In this document: one piece after another, positions 23,858 to 35,583 of the stretch | Numbering within the stretch: position 1 is the stretch's first letter | How the letters are laid out: each line of letters begins with the position of its first letter | Assembly (NCBI GenBank): GCA_009761415.1 | Contig: QUOL01000008.1 | Location: 1,240,001 to 1,304,000, forward strand | Reading direction: 5' to 3' | Length of the DNA stretch: 64,000 nt | Origin: Sarcomyxa edulis | Taxonomy: Eukaryota; Basidiomycota; Agaricomycetes; Agaricales; Mycenaceae | Notes under the pieces: generated by a model | Database searches by the model: none | What the model was told of the DNA's origin: nothing | The model's input: only the letters and a program-made list of their open reading frames with translations | Position numbers and translations under genes: made by a program

Positions 23858-26001
23858 ATGCCCGAATCTACTCTCTCCGCGCTCTCGTTGACTCTACCCA
23901 AAGACCTACCTTCCAATGCTCTCTTTGCGCTCGCGGGGGCAATCTTGACGGTCTTGTTCCTCTCTAGGCATACCAGCCCCAAGGCCACCGGGATATACGA
24001 GCTTCCTGGACTATCCATTCTTACCGCATGGCGATTCTTCACCAAGAGATTCGAGTTCATGCAAACTCAGTTCAAACGCACGGGACGTTCATGGATTCAA
24101 TTTCAGGTCTCCCAGGTGAGCCACACCCGCGCTCCGATTTCTCAAGAAAATTAGCAATGACGTGAGCAACGTACTGCAGTTCCGAGTGATAGCTGTCTCT
24201 GGAGAAGAAGGACGAAAGTTCTTCTTCGAGAACAAGTCTTTTGATCTGGAGGAGGGGTATGACGTGCTCAACGGAGGAGTTCGTGACTTGACACTTCCGT
24301 CACGAAACTACGCTGATGCTGATGCTTTCGACAGACACCCGTGTTAGAAGATGAATCTGTCAAAGCCCACCGGATTCATTTCACATCGTGGTTCAACAAA
24401 CACGTAGTTTCTCTTCTCCGTAAGGAGAGGCTTTCTGACGGTCAGTCACGGTGGACCATTTGTATGACTTTGACCTTTAGCCGTGTTGTAACGGTAACTC
24501 GATAATACAGCCGTTCCGCTCTTACTTGATGATGTCCATAGACGAGTATCTTTGTGGTCCTGGAGCGACAGCCGACTCTCCCTCGAGAACATCTACGACG
24601 TGAGTCGTGCCACTCTCATATATCTTCCGGCTATCTCTCAATCCTCTCATCTCGTCTCATATGTAGCTCGTCTTTCAAATGACAGTCCGGATGTCCACCT
24701 GCACAGAGATCGCCGAATCCAAGGATACTGTCGCCACACTATCCAAACTCTATCGAGACCTAGAGAACAGCGCCTCTCCGCTATCGCTGCTCCTCCCCAG
24801 TTGGTTTCCCAACGCCGCTGCGGCTCAAAATCTCAAGAAAAAGGCAACTAAGGAGCTTTGCGATACGTTATCGCGATATGTCGATGTGCGGAGGGAGGCG
24901 GACGTACCTAGGTCTAGTGATGCCATGGATTATCTGATCGCGCAGGGAAGTTCGAATCAGGAGATTGTTGATGTGGGTCGTTTCCTCAAGTAAATACGTT
25001 ACCGCCCAGTGCTGAGTTATTTCTCTCCTTTTCTGCTCGCGTAGTTCGTGCTCAACTTTCTCTTTGGAGGGGTCATCAACACCGGGATGACCGGTACGTT
25101 TCCATTTCCCATTTCTTCAGCAGCAGTTCGATTGCTCAACATGGCTGGTCACTGGTTCGATTTTTAGCATGCTGGATGCTTCTATATCTCTGCGCGCATC
25201 CGACATGGAAAGCCCGTGCCAAATCAGAAATAGCTGCTCTCTTCCAGAATCACACTGACACCACCACCACCACCAACAACAACAACTCGAGCTCTAGCGC
25301 GATACACGATCGCCTCTCAACCATCCCCATCTCAGCCTGGGAACAAGAACTACCAGTAATAGACGCTATCATCCATGAAACGCTTCGATTGACGCAGACG
25401 GGTACGGCGCTTCGACGGAATGTCTCCCAGGATCTTGATATTTCCAGTGTCCACGGAAAACAGAAAGGTCACGTCGTTCTTCCTAAAGGAAGTTTCTTGG
25501 CTTATTGGATGGGCGAGGTTCATTTAGATCCAGAGATCTATGATGATCCGTTTTCGTTTGATCCTGAGAGACATTTGGGCCCGGGCTCGGGACGGGGCGG
25601 GCAGAAGGTTGGGGGTGTTCATTACCCTTTCCTAGGATGGGGCGTCGGTACGCATTTTCACCCATCTTCGGATGCAAGGATGCGAATTAACTTGATTGTA
25701 TAGGACGACACACCTGTACAGGACAGAAGATAGCCAAGCTAGAGCTAAAGATCCTCCTCGCTTATTTTCTCTCTACGCCCGAGTCGGATTTCGAGCTGTG
25801 TGATTCTGAAGGAAAGTTCCCCGAGCCGTTCCCTGAGCCTGATAGGAATAATTTGCAACAGGTAATTCATTTATTCTTGATCAGAGACTGTTCTGGGTGT
25901 CACTGATCACTCGCGTATTTACACGGGCTCGACCATTGGGAGGTCCGTATTATCTTCAATTTCGAGGGCTTCGACAGGTCGGGGGCACTGCGGATGATTG
26001 A
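23858..26001 (+). CDS. Cytochrome P450, copy 3 (last splice acceptor apparently lost)
   Basis: It follows the nine-exon plan of the other copies; exon 1 is 23858-24115. Visible are an N-terminal membrane segment, I-helix FGGVINTG, ExxR in IHETLRLT, FDPERHLG and heme loop GVGRHTCTGQ with the Cys ligand. A low-complexity Thr/Asn/Ser insert (about 25259-25300) separates it from copy 4. The last intron starts normally after LQQ at 25861, but where AG is expected before the final exon (ARPLGGPYYLQF) the sequence is GG at 25925-25926. Without that acceptor, translation would run into the intron and stop at 25904-25906, losing the conserved tail. It may be functional with a non-canonical acceptor, or may be decaying. 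It is closest to copy 4. Confidence 0.82.
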
Positions 26002-27137
26002 GTGAATCCGCTCCATTTGGGGTTTAGCACCAGTAGAAATATATAATCCTGCAAGATCAAGATCAAGATATGTTTGCCATATGCATCTCAATTTGTTTCG
26101 AGTCCGACGAACCTAGTAATACACGTGGAACGATTATTGTGTTGTCTCTTCCGATCCAAATACTCGTTTCTGATGTCACGGTCACATAATTAGAACGTTT
26201 GAACCTCGTCATCGAGTCCGGTTCCTGGCGTTGGCCTGTGGTTTTATCACCGTATGCATCATCTGCGTCTTGATCCTCGTTCTCGTTATTCCAGTAATTA
26301 ATCCGAGAATTCCACAATGACGATAACAGCTTCGATGCCACACCTAAGCTGACTCTTTCGGAGGCGGGATGATCTAGTCGAAAAGCATGTGCTGAAGTAG
26401 CAAATCACACAAAACTATGTCCCTGGTGGATCGCAAAAAAAAATCTACCATGTATATCTCCTTCAAGTCGAATAGACAGTAGCTTCACATAGCTGCCCAG
26501 CGAACGTATCGATCCTCCTAACTAAATTGCAGGCATCTGGATTCTGGATTCTGAGCTGGGAATATATACAACGACGACGACGACAACGGCTGTATAAATC
26601 GCAATCGCGTCACCACGTCGTGGCCATAGGCTGTGAATCGAAGAGTAGTGATATTTCAGTGAGCCAGATGTAGAGGATACTTCGGTGAGCCAGATCCGGA
26701 AATTATCAATGTCGGGGTTAGCAGAGAACGCGTGTTGAGCGTATTGGCGGGCGGGGAGAGCTGTACATGTTCGGGTGTTCTGCGATGAGTTTGAAGTTGC
26801 ATGAAGACTTAGAGGTAGGACTCCTGTACGCGTACGCGGGTAGAGAATATAGTCTCGAGACGTTTTTGTTGTGGAGCACTGGTAGGGAGTTAGCTGAATG
26901 CTTTTTTTGTGCATCGCGTGGGCTGAAGGAAACTGATGCGCTGGATGAGACGATGTGAACCTGAAGGCATTGGGGTCGTAAGGTTCAGATGCGAAACCAA
27001 AGAGTGGAGAGCCCTAGTCAAAGTAAGGCATAGAACTTGAGGTCACATTGAATCATAAGAGTGATAAAACATAACGATGCATGCTACCCAAACCAGCCCA
27101 CCATCACTACCGCTACCAGCCCTGCACCTTCACCCAA
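26002..27137. other. Intergenic region between P450 copy 3 and uS15
   Basis: No supported gene. There is a short ACG/GAC trinucleotide run at about 26569-26590. Longer ORFs here on the minus strand are low-complexity and unconvincing. Confidence 0.45.
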
Positions 27138-27782
27138 TCAAGCAATAAGCGTCGAAGCAGTCGCCGAGTCATACTTGAAAGTCGGGGGGATCTGCTGTTT
27201 GGTCTTGTAGTAACGAGCAAGACGGTGGATACGAGACTCGATCAAGATAAGACGGAACTTGGAGTCCTTATCTTTACGGTTTGTCTCGAGATGCTTGCGG
27301 ACGGCGACCGCCTTTTTGACGAGGTACCAAAGGTCCTCTGGGATGGATGGCCCCAATCCTATCCCCAAACAAAAGGTGTGTAATCAAGAGTGATTATAAA
27401 AATAACGATGCAAGGCAAGAGTTATAAAAAAGATGAACGATGTAAGGTATGAGTGTTTTTATACAAAGCGGATGAACGAAGGGGGGTGCGGACCTTGTGA
27501 TTTGAGGATACGGAGGATTTTGTTTCCGGTGACGAAACGGACTTGGGGGATACCATGGGAATCACGGAGGGTGACACCGATTTGGGAGGGAGTGAGACCC
27601 TTGCGAGCAAGTTTGACGATGTGGTCGACAACATCGTCTGGGGTGGTCTTGAGCCATGTGGGGGGTGCCCGGCGGTATGGGAGGGCAGAGGACGCTGGCC
27701 AGGGAGGTCAGCTTGAACTCGAGATACTTAGAGTAGGGCTGGACGTACAAATGCCCTTTCCTGGAGCGTGCATGCGACCCAT
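27138..27782 (-). CDS. RPS13: 40S ribosomal protein uS15 (S13)
   Basis: Three exons (27749-27782, 27494-27694, 27138-27358) give 151 aa, the exact usual length. It starts [20 protein letters not shown] and continues through [51 protein letters not shown] and [20 protein letters not shown]. uS15 binds the central domain of 18S rRNA and forms an intersubunit bridge. Intron 2 is longer than average (135 bp). I looked for C/D or H/ACA snoRNA boxes in it and saw none. The gene is divergent from eS6, with 327 bp between start codons. Confidence 0.98.
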
Positions 27783-28109
27783 TGTGACTCTGTAAATCGG
27801 CGGTTAGCATCCAAACTCGACCCCTCTGCTGATCTACGCACAAATTATATGTCGAGAGAGGGTTAGATCTTGCGGTGGATTGGCGTTGGCGATGTAGAGA
27901 CGGTAAGAATGAGGGCTGATGGGTTCCCGGCAATGTCCGGTGGTACTATCAAAATAAGGTTTGCACACTGATTTTGGTGTTTGTAGTTGTATTCCCACGC
28001 ATTAGCCCCAATATTCGAAAGGTCGACCGTAGGTGACTAGCCCGACATCCTCAAGGTGAGTAGCCAACGACGATAGTACGATATAGTTGCTGACTTTTCG
28101 CCATTTAGC
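27783..28109. promoter_or_regulatory. Divergent promoter of uS15 and eS6
   Basis: A 327-bp shared upstream region between two ribosomal protein genes. A bidirectional promoter is inferred from geometry. AG dinucleotides shortly before both ATGs could be acceptors of 5' UTR introns, but this is not proven. Confidence 0.5.
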
Positions 28110-29151
28110 ATGAAGTTCAACATCGCCAGTGCGTGCCACAGACCACCAGATAGATCACAGACCGGAGTACTGAACTTATCACCACAGATCCCGCGACCGG
28201 GGAGCAAAAACTCATCGACATTGACGATGAGAGAAAATAGTGCGCACCCCAGTTCCATCCTCCAAAAAACTGGAAAAAACTGACCGGTAGCCCCAACTTT
28301 CACTTTCTGCAGCCGCATCTTCTACGACAAGAAGATCGCACAAGAAGTCCCCGGTGACTCCCTCGGCGACGAATGGAAAGGCTACATCTTCCGCGTCACA
28401 GGTGGCAACGACAAGCAGGGTTTCCCAATGAAACAAGGTGTCCTTCTCCCCTACCGTGTCAAGCTCCTCCTCGCAGATGGTCACTCCTGCTACCGTCCCC
28501 GTCGTACCGGTGAGCGCAAGCGCAAATCCGTCCGGGGATGCATCATCGGACCCGACATTGCTGTTCTGTCCCTCGTTATCGTCAAACAGGGCGAGAACGA
28601 TATCCCAGGGCTTACGGATAACATCCTCCCGAAACGATTGGGGCCCAAGAGGGCTACTAAGATTAGGAAGTTCTTCAATTTGAGCAAGGAGGATGATGTT
28701 AGGAAGTATGTTGTCCGAAGGGAGGTTACGTCGAAGAAGGAGGGTGCTAAGCCTTATACCAAGGCGTGAGTTCTCGCATTTTTTCTATGTATCTCGCGCG
28801 TTCTCATTGACATGGCCTGCAGTCCCAAAATTCAGAGACTCGTTACCCCACTCCGTCTCCAACGCCGCCGTCACCTCAACTCCCTCAAGCGCCGCAGACT
28901 GGAACACCAGAAGGAGCAGAAGGCCGAGTTCGAGTACGTGCCATCATATCATATGTCTCTTCTGACCTACGTGCTGACCCTACCCTCAGGACCCTCCTCT
29001 CGAAGCGCGTCGCCGAGAAAAAGGCCAAGGTCGCGGCTATCAAGGCTTCGCACCACAAGTAAGTTACCAATCCGACTCTACCATCTCCCTTATCTCCTTC
29101 CTTGCTTCCAAGTCGTACTAATTGGATTACTCTAGGCCCACCACTGCATAA
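28110..29151 (+). CDS. RPS6: 40S ribosomal protein eS6
   Basis: Six exons (28110-28128, 28188-28239, 28313-28765, 28823-28933, 28990-29058, 29136-29151) give 239 aa. It starts [20 protein letters not shown] and continues [51 protein letters not shown] and a basic tail with [19 protein letters not shown]. eS6 is the 40S protein phosphorylated by AGC kinases downstream of TOR in many eukaryotes. At the exon 2/3 junction the model gives ERKYRIFYDKK, with Tyr where Leu is usual. Tiny first and last exons (19 and 16 nt) explain why the termini are missing from single-frame ORFs. Confidence 0.97.
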
Positions 29152-29409
29152 TCCCCTCACTCCCACTTCCCTATTATGCTCGCTCGGTTCGGTTCTATGG
29201 TGCTTTCGACCTGACATGTCTCTCTATCATTTCTTTACACCTATGCATGTATGTCAAATCATCTTGAGCCCATGGAGTGAAATGAGAATGAGAGATCGTG
29301 GCTTGTCGGTACTCAGTGCTCAATGAGAATGTGCTTGACTTCGACTTTGAGAGTCCGTTTTCTCAATCTCAATAAGTGTTCTCTCTTCAAGTTACAGTTA
29401 CAATGACCA

Positions 29410-32400
29410 TTACAGCCCATCAAAAGCAGAATCCAAAACAGCCTTCTGCTGCACGCTATACAACTTCCCAATCCCAGGCGCTGGGACTGAATCTTCGCGT
29501 CGTCCTCTATACACCACCTTCCCACGTGCACCCAACCCCAACTCCTCCAAAACACAATCAATCCTCCCTCCAACATGCGTCCAAGCTCCCTGGTTCCTTG
29601 GTTCTTCTTGTACCCAGAAGAACTCCTTCGCCTCCGTATATCTCCCCAGGACGGCATGGAGTTCATGGAAAGGGAACGGGGATAATTCCTCGATCCGGAC
29701 GAACGCCACACGATCTTGCAACCCGCGCACTTCTCGTTCTTTGATGAGATCGTAGTATATTTTCCCGGATAGCATGATCACGCGTTCAGCGGTTGAGTTG
29801 TTGTTCATTGGGTCTGGGAGGATAGGTTCGAAGTGGGTTCCAGAACCGAGTTCTTCCAAAGATGATGCGGCAGCCTTGAGGAAGGGTTCAATATTCATGT
29901 CAATACATTGCTAGTGAGTACTAGGACCACGCGCAATCTCACCGAAAGTCGTAACAACCCCTTCGGAGACGCTATAACGAGTGGTTTACGGAAGTTTCTC
30001 TTGATCTGACGGCGGAGGAGATGGAAATACTGCGCGGGGGTTGTAGGGAACACGATGTGCATGTTGACATTTACCGATGTGGATGATTGGGTAGGGTCGT
30101 ATGCGTATCGGTCGTTGGTCAGCTATAGCATTGGAGACGTTAGTCGTCTGCGATGTGATGCTAGGGTGATGATGAGGGCTACCTGGAGCATTCGTTCCAA
30201 ACGAGAAGAAGAGTGTTCGGGTCCAGCGCCATCGAGACCGTGTGGGAGGGTGAGGACGATGCCACTCTGTTTGAGCCATTTCGCTGGGGAAGGATATGGC
30301 CATAATAAGATGGAGGAGAGGACGCGGAAGCGGACGGGACGTACTTTCTGCTGACGAGATGTATGTATCGATGATCACCTATAAATCGAAAGAAGAATTG
30401 AGATGAGTATGAGTATGATATGCGAGTCGCCGTTCGATCTGCTTACTTGTGCGCCGTTGAAAAAGTCGCCGAACTAGAATAGGAATAATTGATAAGACGC
30501 GTAGAAGATATGGAATGGGAATGGTTGAATGAACTGAGGACTCGCCTGAGCTTCCCAGATGGGGAGCAAGTTTGGACGTTCCCAGCTTGTACCGTATTCG
30601 AACTGATTTCACTAATCAATACAAAGAGATGGAAATACTGATATGACGGTGGCGTACTCCAAGAACAGCCATTTCACTTAAAGAACCTAGTAATGAGCAT
30701 TGTCTCGTGAGTGTTTGCCTCCTTCGAACCAATCAAATATGAACATGAGAGGAACGCACTATTAGCAAGCTCAAGTTTCCCACCAGCATTCAACTCATCG
30801 TTGAGTGGCACAATTATCGCTTCAGTCTTTTGATCGACTAGCATTGCATGACGGTGTGAGAACGTGCCACGACCGACATCCTGACCAGAGATCCTGACGT
30901 CACATCCTTCAAGTAGGAGAGAGCCAAAGGCCATAGCCTGAGCCAATACCGCATGTTCAAGACTAAGCATCTCTTAGATGTATCAGACGAACATACCTCA
31001 GCAGTAGCGAAATCTATGCCCTTTCCAGAATCAATACTTTGTAGTCGATTCTTGATGTGGCGTTGGAGTTTCGGGTGGACCTCCTAATGATCCGCAGTAT
31101 CAGATTGGACTAATCAATGATCGCCCCACGAAGGATGGAGAAGGAAGCCACTCACGAATCTCTTAGGTACAGTGACACTTGCACGCCCGACCTTTCTCAG
31201 CACTTCTACATCGACACCGGTTTCTGGGTTCCTGATAGCCTCTTTACTTGTAGGCCAGACTATTCCGCTCCACTGTTGTTCCAGCATCGATGCAGAAGGC
31301 GAGTAGGAAAGAACGCTGGAAAGTTGAGAATCGAGGTGTGATTTATATCCAGTGCGGAGTTCGTCGATGTCGGATTGTATCAGGACGCCTTCCGACTACA
31401 CGGACGCACGAAGGTGAATAAATCGACTCGGATGAAGGACGATAGCAGTGAGCCGTACCATCAATTTAGCTTCGTATAGTTGAGGGACAGAACGACGGGC
31501 CCGAATCTTCTCGTACATGATAGGACTGGTGATATCAGGCAGATCCAACTCGTTATGACTGGGTGACGAGAAGGCTATTTGTTAGCCAAAACGATAGTAA
31601 AGTGTCGGAGAGACTCACCCCCTAAGATCAGAGTCGTGTCAACTAGTAACTAGATCAGTTGATCTTGCATCAAGTTGAAGACACGCACCAGCGGCGATAC
31701 ACTAGCAAATCGACTATGATGTCCTGAGGTCAAAATTTAAGATTGAGAAGATGTAGCACGAGCGTTCGCAGTGCTCGAGTACCTTGCGGAAGTAATTCCT
31801 GTACTTGAATGCAATGTCCATGGCCCGGACGACGTCTGCAACGGAAGAGGTTAAAGATTGAATGAAATCAAAGAAGACTCCCCATGCATGTATACCTTCG
31901 GGGTAATCTCCATTCACATGTAGTACAGGAGCGTCGATCATCTTTCCAATGTCTGAACAGTAGAAAGATGATCGAGCGCCCGAAGCAGGGGTGGTATAGC
32001 CAATACTAGGATTTGTTGTAGCGGAAAGTCACTGTATGCCCAGAAAGAAGCTCACTTATTGCTACCATTATAACGCAGAGATGAGCATATATTCTAAAGA
32101 CGAACAGAGGCACGTACTCGACAACGATATGAACGCTCCCTCCACTAGTGAAATGTGGCAGATTGCCTGCGTCAGGTCTATTAGTCAGTGGCATAAATAT
32201 TTATAAGGGATCTATGCGTACTCAAGCCTAACCCTTCCATAATGACACCTTGTCCGGTGAAGCTAGCATCCCCGTGCAATTGTACGCACATGACTTTGTC
32301 TCCCAGCGTACAGTCCTCGGGAGAAGTCTTCAGTAACGTATATTGTTTTGCTCGAGTCTTGCCTAAAGCGACAGGATTTACTGCCTCTGTAAATATGTTC

Positions 32401-33580
32401 GAATTCGTCAGTTGCTGTGCCTCAGGAGGAGAGCCACTGACCAAGATGAGAAGGATTCGGGAGGAGCGAGACCTTGAGAGGATGTTGGGCTCCTTCGTAA
32501 TTGAGGATGGGTGAAGCGACCAAATGGCTAAGTACATCTCCTCCTGCACCCAAGTCTTCAGGAATTTCAGAACCGCCTTTTATCTTATGGAAAAGGGCCG
32601 TAGGATAATATTCAAGAATCTCTGTAAGCAGGTTCAGACGGCCACGATGAGGCATTGAGAGAATGATATGTTGTACACCGCCTAAGATCTTGGTCAGAGA
32701 CAATCTCGTATCAGGTGGTGAATGGGAGTTTACCTTTCGAGGCAATTGAAAACAAAGAGTCCAGAGCAGGCAGCATGGATTCCCCACCTTCAAGGCCATA
32801 CCGTTTGAGGTTCGCTATGGAATGAACGTGAATGAAGGTATACAGACTCCATATTCGACAACGTACGAAATTTGAGCTGCAAGAACCCATCAAGCACTTC
32901 ACTACGAGCCAGTAGCTTGTGAATCTGCCGCTTCTGTTTCCATTCGTCCTCAGTCGGTTCAGCAACAGAAGGAATGGATTGAGATTCAAGAAGATGAGAG
33001 AAAAACAGACGTTCTGTTTTTGAATGAGAGTGCATATACTCATACGCGATGGGCCCGGTATATACTGAACGAAGATGCCGAGTGATATCACCCAAAGTCC
33101 ACCATTCATCCGAGCTGGATTCCGGAGCAAGCTGAATGGTCCTCGAGTCGAGATACTGCGGTTCAGGACTCAACGGTTTCGTCCACAAAATACCATTGAT
33201 GTTGTATTTCTTAGTCTCGTCCACCAAGCCGTAGCGGGTAGGATCAAGAGCAGGCACTTCTTCGCGTCGTAGGAGGTCCAAAGGGTCGATACGCGCAGCA
33301 CGGTGTCCATGGGTACGTAGAGAGTCTACATAGCGTAGGAGAGGGGCATTAAGGTTCCGGTTTTCCAGCTGAGCATCAGTGTCTAGCAAAATGGACGGCA
33401 TATATCTTCAATAGTCTAGAAACCTCGTATGTCTGTCGGAACACACGTACAATCGGGGACCACTGTTTCTCGCGGTTTTCGAAACCCAAAGGACTCGTCG
33501 TGATAAAAGCGACTGAATAGAGGCCGAATAGAGCAAGAGCGTCGCAAAAGTGACTTGGAAAAGGATGGAAACTGTGCCAT
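29410..33580 (-). CDS. DHTKD1-type 2-oxoacid dehydrogenase E1, mitochondrial
   Basis: Twenty-two exons give 972 aa with every phase consistent. E1 decarboxylates a 2-oxoacid (2-oxoadipate or 2-oxoglutarate) with thiamine diphosphate and passes the acyl group to a lipoyl E2 in the mitochondrial matrix. The N-terminus is basic and presequence-like ([20 protein letters not shown]). The DHTKD1 branch is indicated by [81 protein letters not shown] and YRRWGHNELD, and by lack of the extra N-terminal region of classic OGDH. Two micro-exons, 32056-32061 and 31619-31621, are needed to restore conserved motifs. The intron at 30474-30545 is GC-AG. Last exon 29410-29874. Confidence 0.95.
31619..31621 (-). 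other. 3-nt micro-exon of the DHTKD1-type gene
   Basis: On the minus strand TTAG, GGG, GTGAGT forms acceptor, three coding bases and donor. It lies between introns 31622-31688 (67 bp) and 31559-31618 (60 bp). The upstream exon ends ...CGC-CGC-TG and the downstream exon starts T-CAT-AAC-GAG, so the spliced codons are TGG-GGT-CAT. This restores YRRWGHNELD, conserved in the family; skipping gives YRRCHNELD, one residue short. Confidence 0.85.
32056..32061 (-). other. 6-nt micro-exon of the DHTKD1-type gene
   Basis: On the minus strand the sequence reads GTAG, CAATAA, GTGAGC: a complete acceptor, six coding bases and a complete donor. It lies between introns 32062-32117 (56 bp) and 32006-32055 (50 bp). 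Joined to GTC-GA upstream and T-ATT-GGC downstream it gives V-D-N-N-I-G-Y-T-T, which matches the length and pattern of the cofactor motif VNNQ[IL]G[YF]TT of this enzyme family. Skipping it would delete two residues including the conserved Asn. Confidence 0.85.
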
Positions 33581-33972
33581 CCTCGCAATGTCCAGAAAGG
33601 AGTAATCCTTAATTGAAAGAGAGCTACCCAGCCAGAAGCACTGGGCGTCAAGTCAAAGAATTCGTGGCCTGCTGGCTAGTTTAATCAAAGGAGCGCTTGA
33701 GCCTGAACGACGTCGGACGGAACATGGCATGATATCCGAGTCAAACGATGATAAGTGCCGCGTAACTGAGCCACGTGTCCAACGCGTCGCGTAGACGCGT
33801 CAGGGGAGATACCACTGGTGAGGAGAGAGATGTTCCATGCAGATCTACCAAGCATACAAAACTCTACACTGTATATTCGATTGTAGCTAGGGCGGTATCC
33901 TAGCGCGTCTATGTATGATAATTTAATTTAAATTCCGCAATCCTTCGAGTCCGACTCTCCGAGTCATGTGTA
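33581..33972. promoter_or_regulatory. Promoter region of the DHTKD1-type gene
   Basis: A 392-bp region between two minus-strand genes. Two ACGCGT hexamers lie within about 20 bp near 33779-33803, next to a CACGTG at about 33772. These match known yeast-type MCB and E-box cores, but function here is only a possibility. Confidence 0.35.
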
Positions 33973-35192
33973 TCATGCCTTACCGACCGCAAGCACCTGG
34001 TCCACGGTCTTGTCGCCTTTGACGACAGATTGGACAACGGGAAGGGCTTTTGAGAAGTCGTGGAAGATGATGTGTTTGATGCCTTCCCGCTTGCAGTACG
34101 CGGCAAGGTCATTTTCACCATCGTCTTTCTCCTTCACGAACAAGACATTAGCATGCCTGGCTGCAGACATATCTACGAAGCGAAGAAAGACAAATGAGTA
34201 CATGTCGAGACAGTTTGTAAAGTAACAGGGAAGACATACCTGACACACCGTCTCCGAAGAAGAAAAGTGTAGGAGGGTGCTCCAGATCACTGTAAGGAAG
34301 AATAGCATGCGATTTGTCGTGGCCAAACCCACTGAGATAGGAAAACACGAGATATGGATGATTGATGAGCGAGAATGATACATGAAGACAGACTGAACGT
34401 TACCTTGAAGGGTGTCTAAACTTGATGTGCCATTTGCCGCTGGGCTCTATAATAACATCGTTGGCGATGATTTCTATATCATCCGCTGCTGCCTCCCCCA
34501 GAAGTTCGGACAATACTGCGCGAATGATGGGTGCCATACCACTGAAGAGTAATGCGTAACTGTGAATCTAGTACTGAGTATGAAGGCAGTGCAGTACTTG
34601 CCTCGATACAATTATGACTGGGATGTCATTGGCTTTACACCAGCCATAGAATTCTTTGAATCCTGGATCTAGTTTGATGTCTAAGTGATACAAGGAGCGC
34701 TGTGAGGATTTATGGTTTGCGTCGCAATGAATTGTGACTGAACTCTTTTTCAAAACTTCTTTACACTCCTCGAAAGAGTGTCCATTGGCCGTGATGCTTT
34801 CCAGCATTTCGCGGAAGGCATCGCTGATTTTGTCGAGTATGAGCACAGTCTCTGTGGAGGTAGCGGAGCGCAGACGACTGACCGGAAAGTGACACGTCCA
34901 GACAAGATCTCTAAATTCCCGTCCCGTCGTTTCTCTTTCCCAAATCCGAGGTTATCGGTCATGTCTGAAGCATCATCTCAGCGACAGAAATGAGCGGTAG
35001 TAAGATACGCACAATCATTAGAATCACGAGTAGTGATTGTGCCATCCCTGATGAAGTTCCAATCAATAACCAAGAAATGTCCCCTATATATTCCGAATGG
35101 ACGCACCAATCCGAGAGTACGACAAACTTCTTGTCTTTATGAACGGGAGGGTAGGGAAGAGTACTTTCTGGAGCTGGTTCGCGATTGGCCAT
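33973..35192 (-). CDS. HAD-superfamily phosphatase (MtnX/phosphoserine phosphatase-like)
   Basis: Eight exons give 263 aa. HAD motif I is LSDWDGTITTRD, split by an intron inside the Trp codon: the first Asp is the nucleophile and the second the acid/base. Motif II is IVSSGM, motif III is a Lys in the GHDKSHA segment, and motif IV is FFGDGVSDMSAARHA with the Mg-binding acidic pair. The set places it with cytosolic small-molecule phosphatases of the MtnX/phosphoserine phosphatase group, which also includes uncharacterised yeast relatives. The substrate is unknown. Exons are 35107-35192, 35013-35047, 34883-34964, 34744-34823, 34602-34680, 34404-34541, 34240-34331 and 33973-34172. The intron 34542-34601 is GC-AG. 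An in-frame upstream ATG (35309) exists but would add a poorly conserved leader. Confidence 0.9.
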
Positions 35193-35583
35193 TTTATCTA
35201 TGAGAGCTCTAAAATGTTTGGATGGTTGTGGTAAGTGATGAAGCTGCGATGCTCGAAGAAACGATCGAAAGATATTGAAAGTTGCCGCCGGTGAACTCGG
35301 AATTTCCAACGAACGTCATGACTCGCAAAAAGTCCAAGACTTTTACTTCAATCTATTCACGATCTGGATGGGACCTGGATTGACTTGGGGGAAGGAGTAT
35401 GGTATAGACAGGGAAGTAGCTACAGGAGTTGAGGACCTAGAGATAGCGTAGTACGGTAGTCTAGTGCTATGATGACGGCTAATGGAATAGATACAATTAA
35501 ACAGGTGGTATAATGAACGATAGCAAGCAGGATAGAAAAGCAGGGATACGATAGAGATGAGAAGTTGTATAATATATGGATAA
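35193..35583. other. Intergenic region between HAD phosphatase and MIOX
   Basis: A 391-bp spacer holding the phosphatase promoter and the MIOX 3' flank. Nothing else identified. Confidence 0.4.

Noticed and set aside
26522..26914. 130-codon open frame on the minus strand
   Set aside because: Contains a Val run from a trinucleotide repeat and no domain-like pattern; not supported as a gene.
27359..27493. Possible snoRNA in the longer second intron of the uS15 gene
   Set aside because: No C box (RUGAUGA) with matching D box (CUGA), nor an H/ACA pattern, could be seen.
31559..31688. A single 130-bp intron instead of two introns plus a micro-exon
   Set aside because: It would give YRRCHNELD, losing the conserved Trp-Gly; both sub-introns have canonical sites and normal lengths, so the micro-exon model is preferred.
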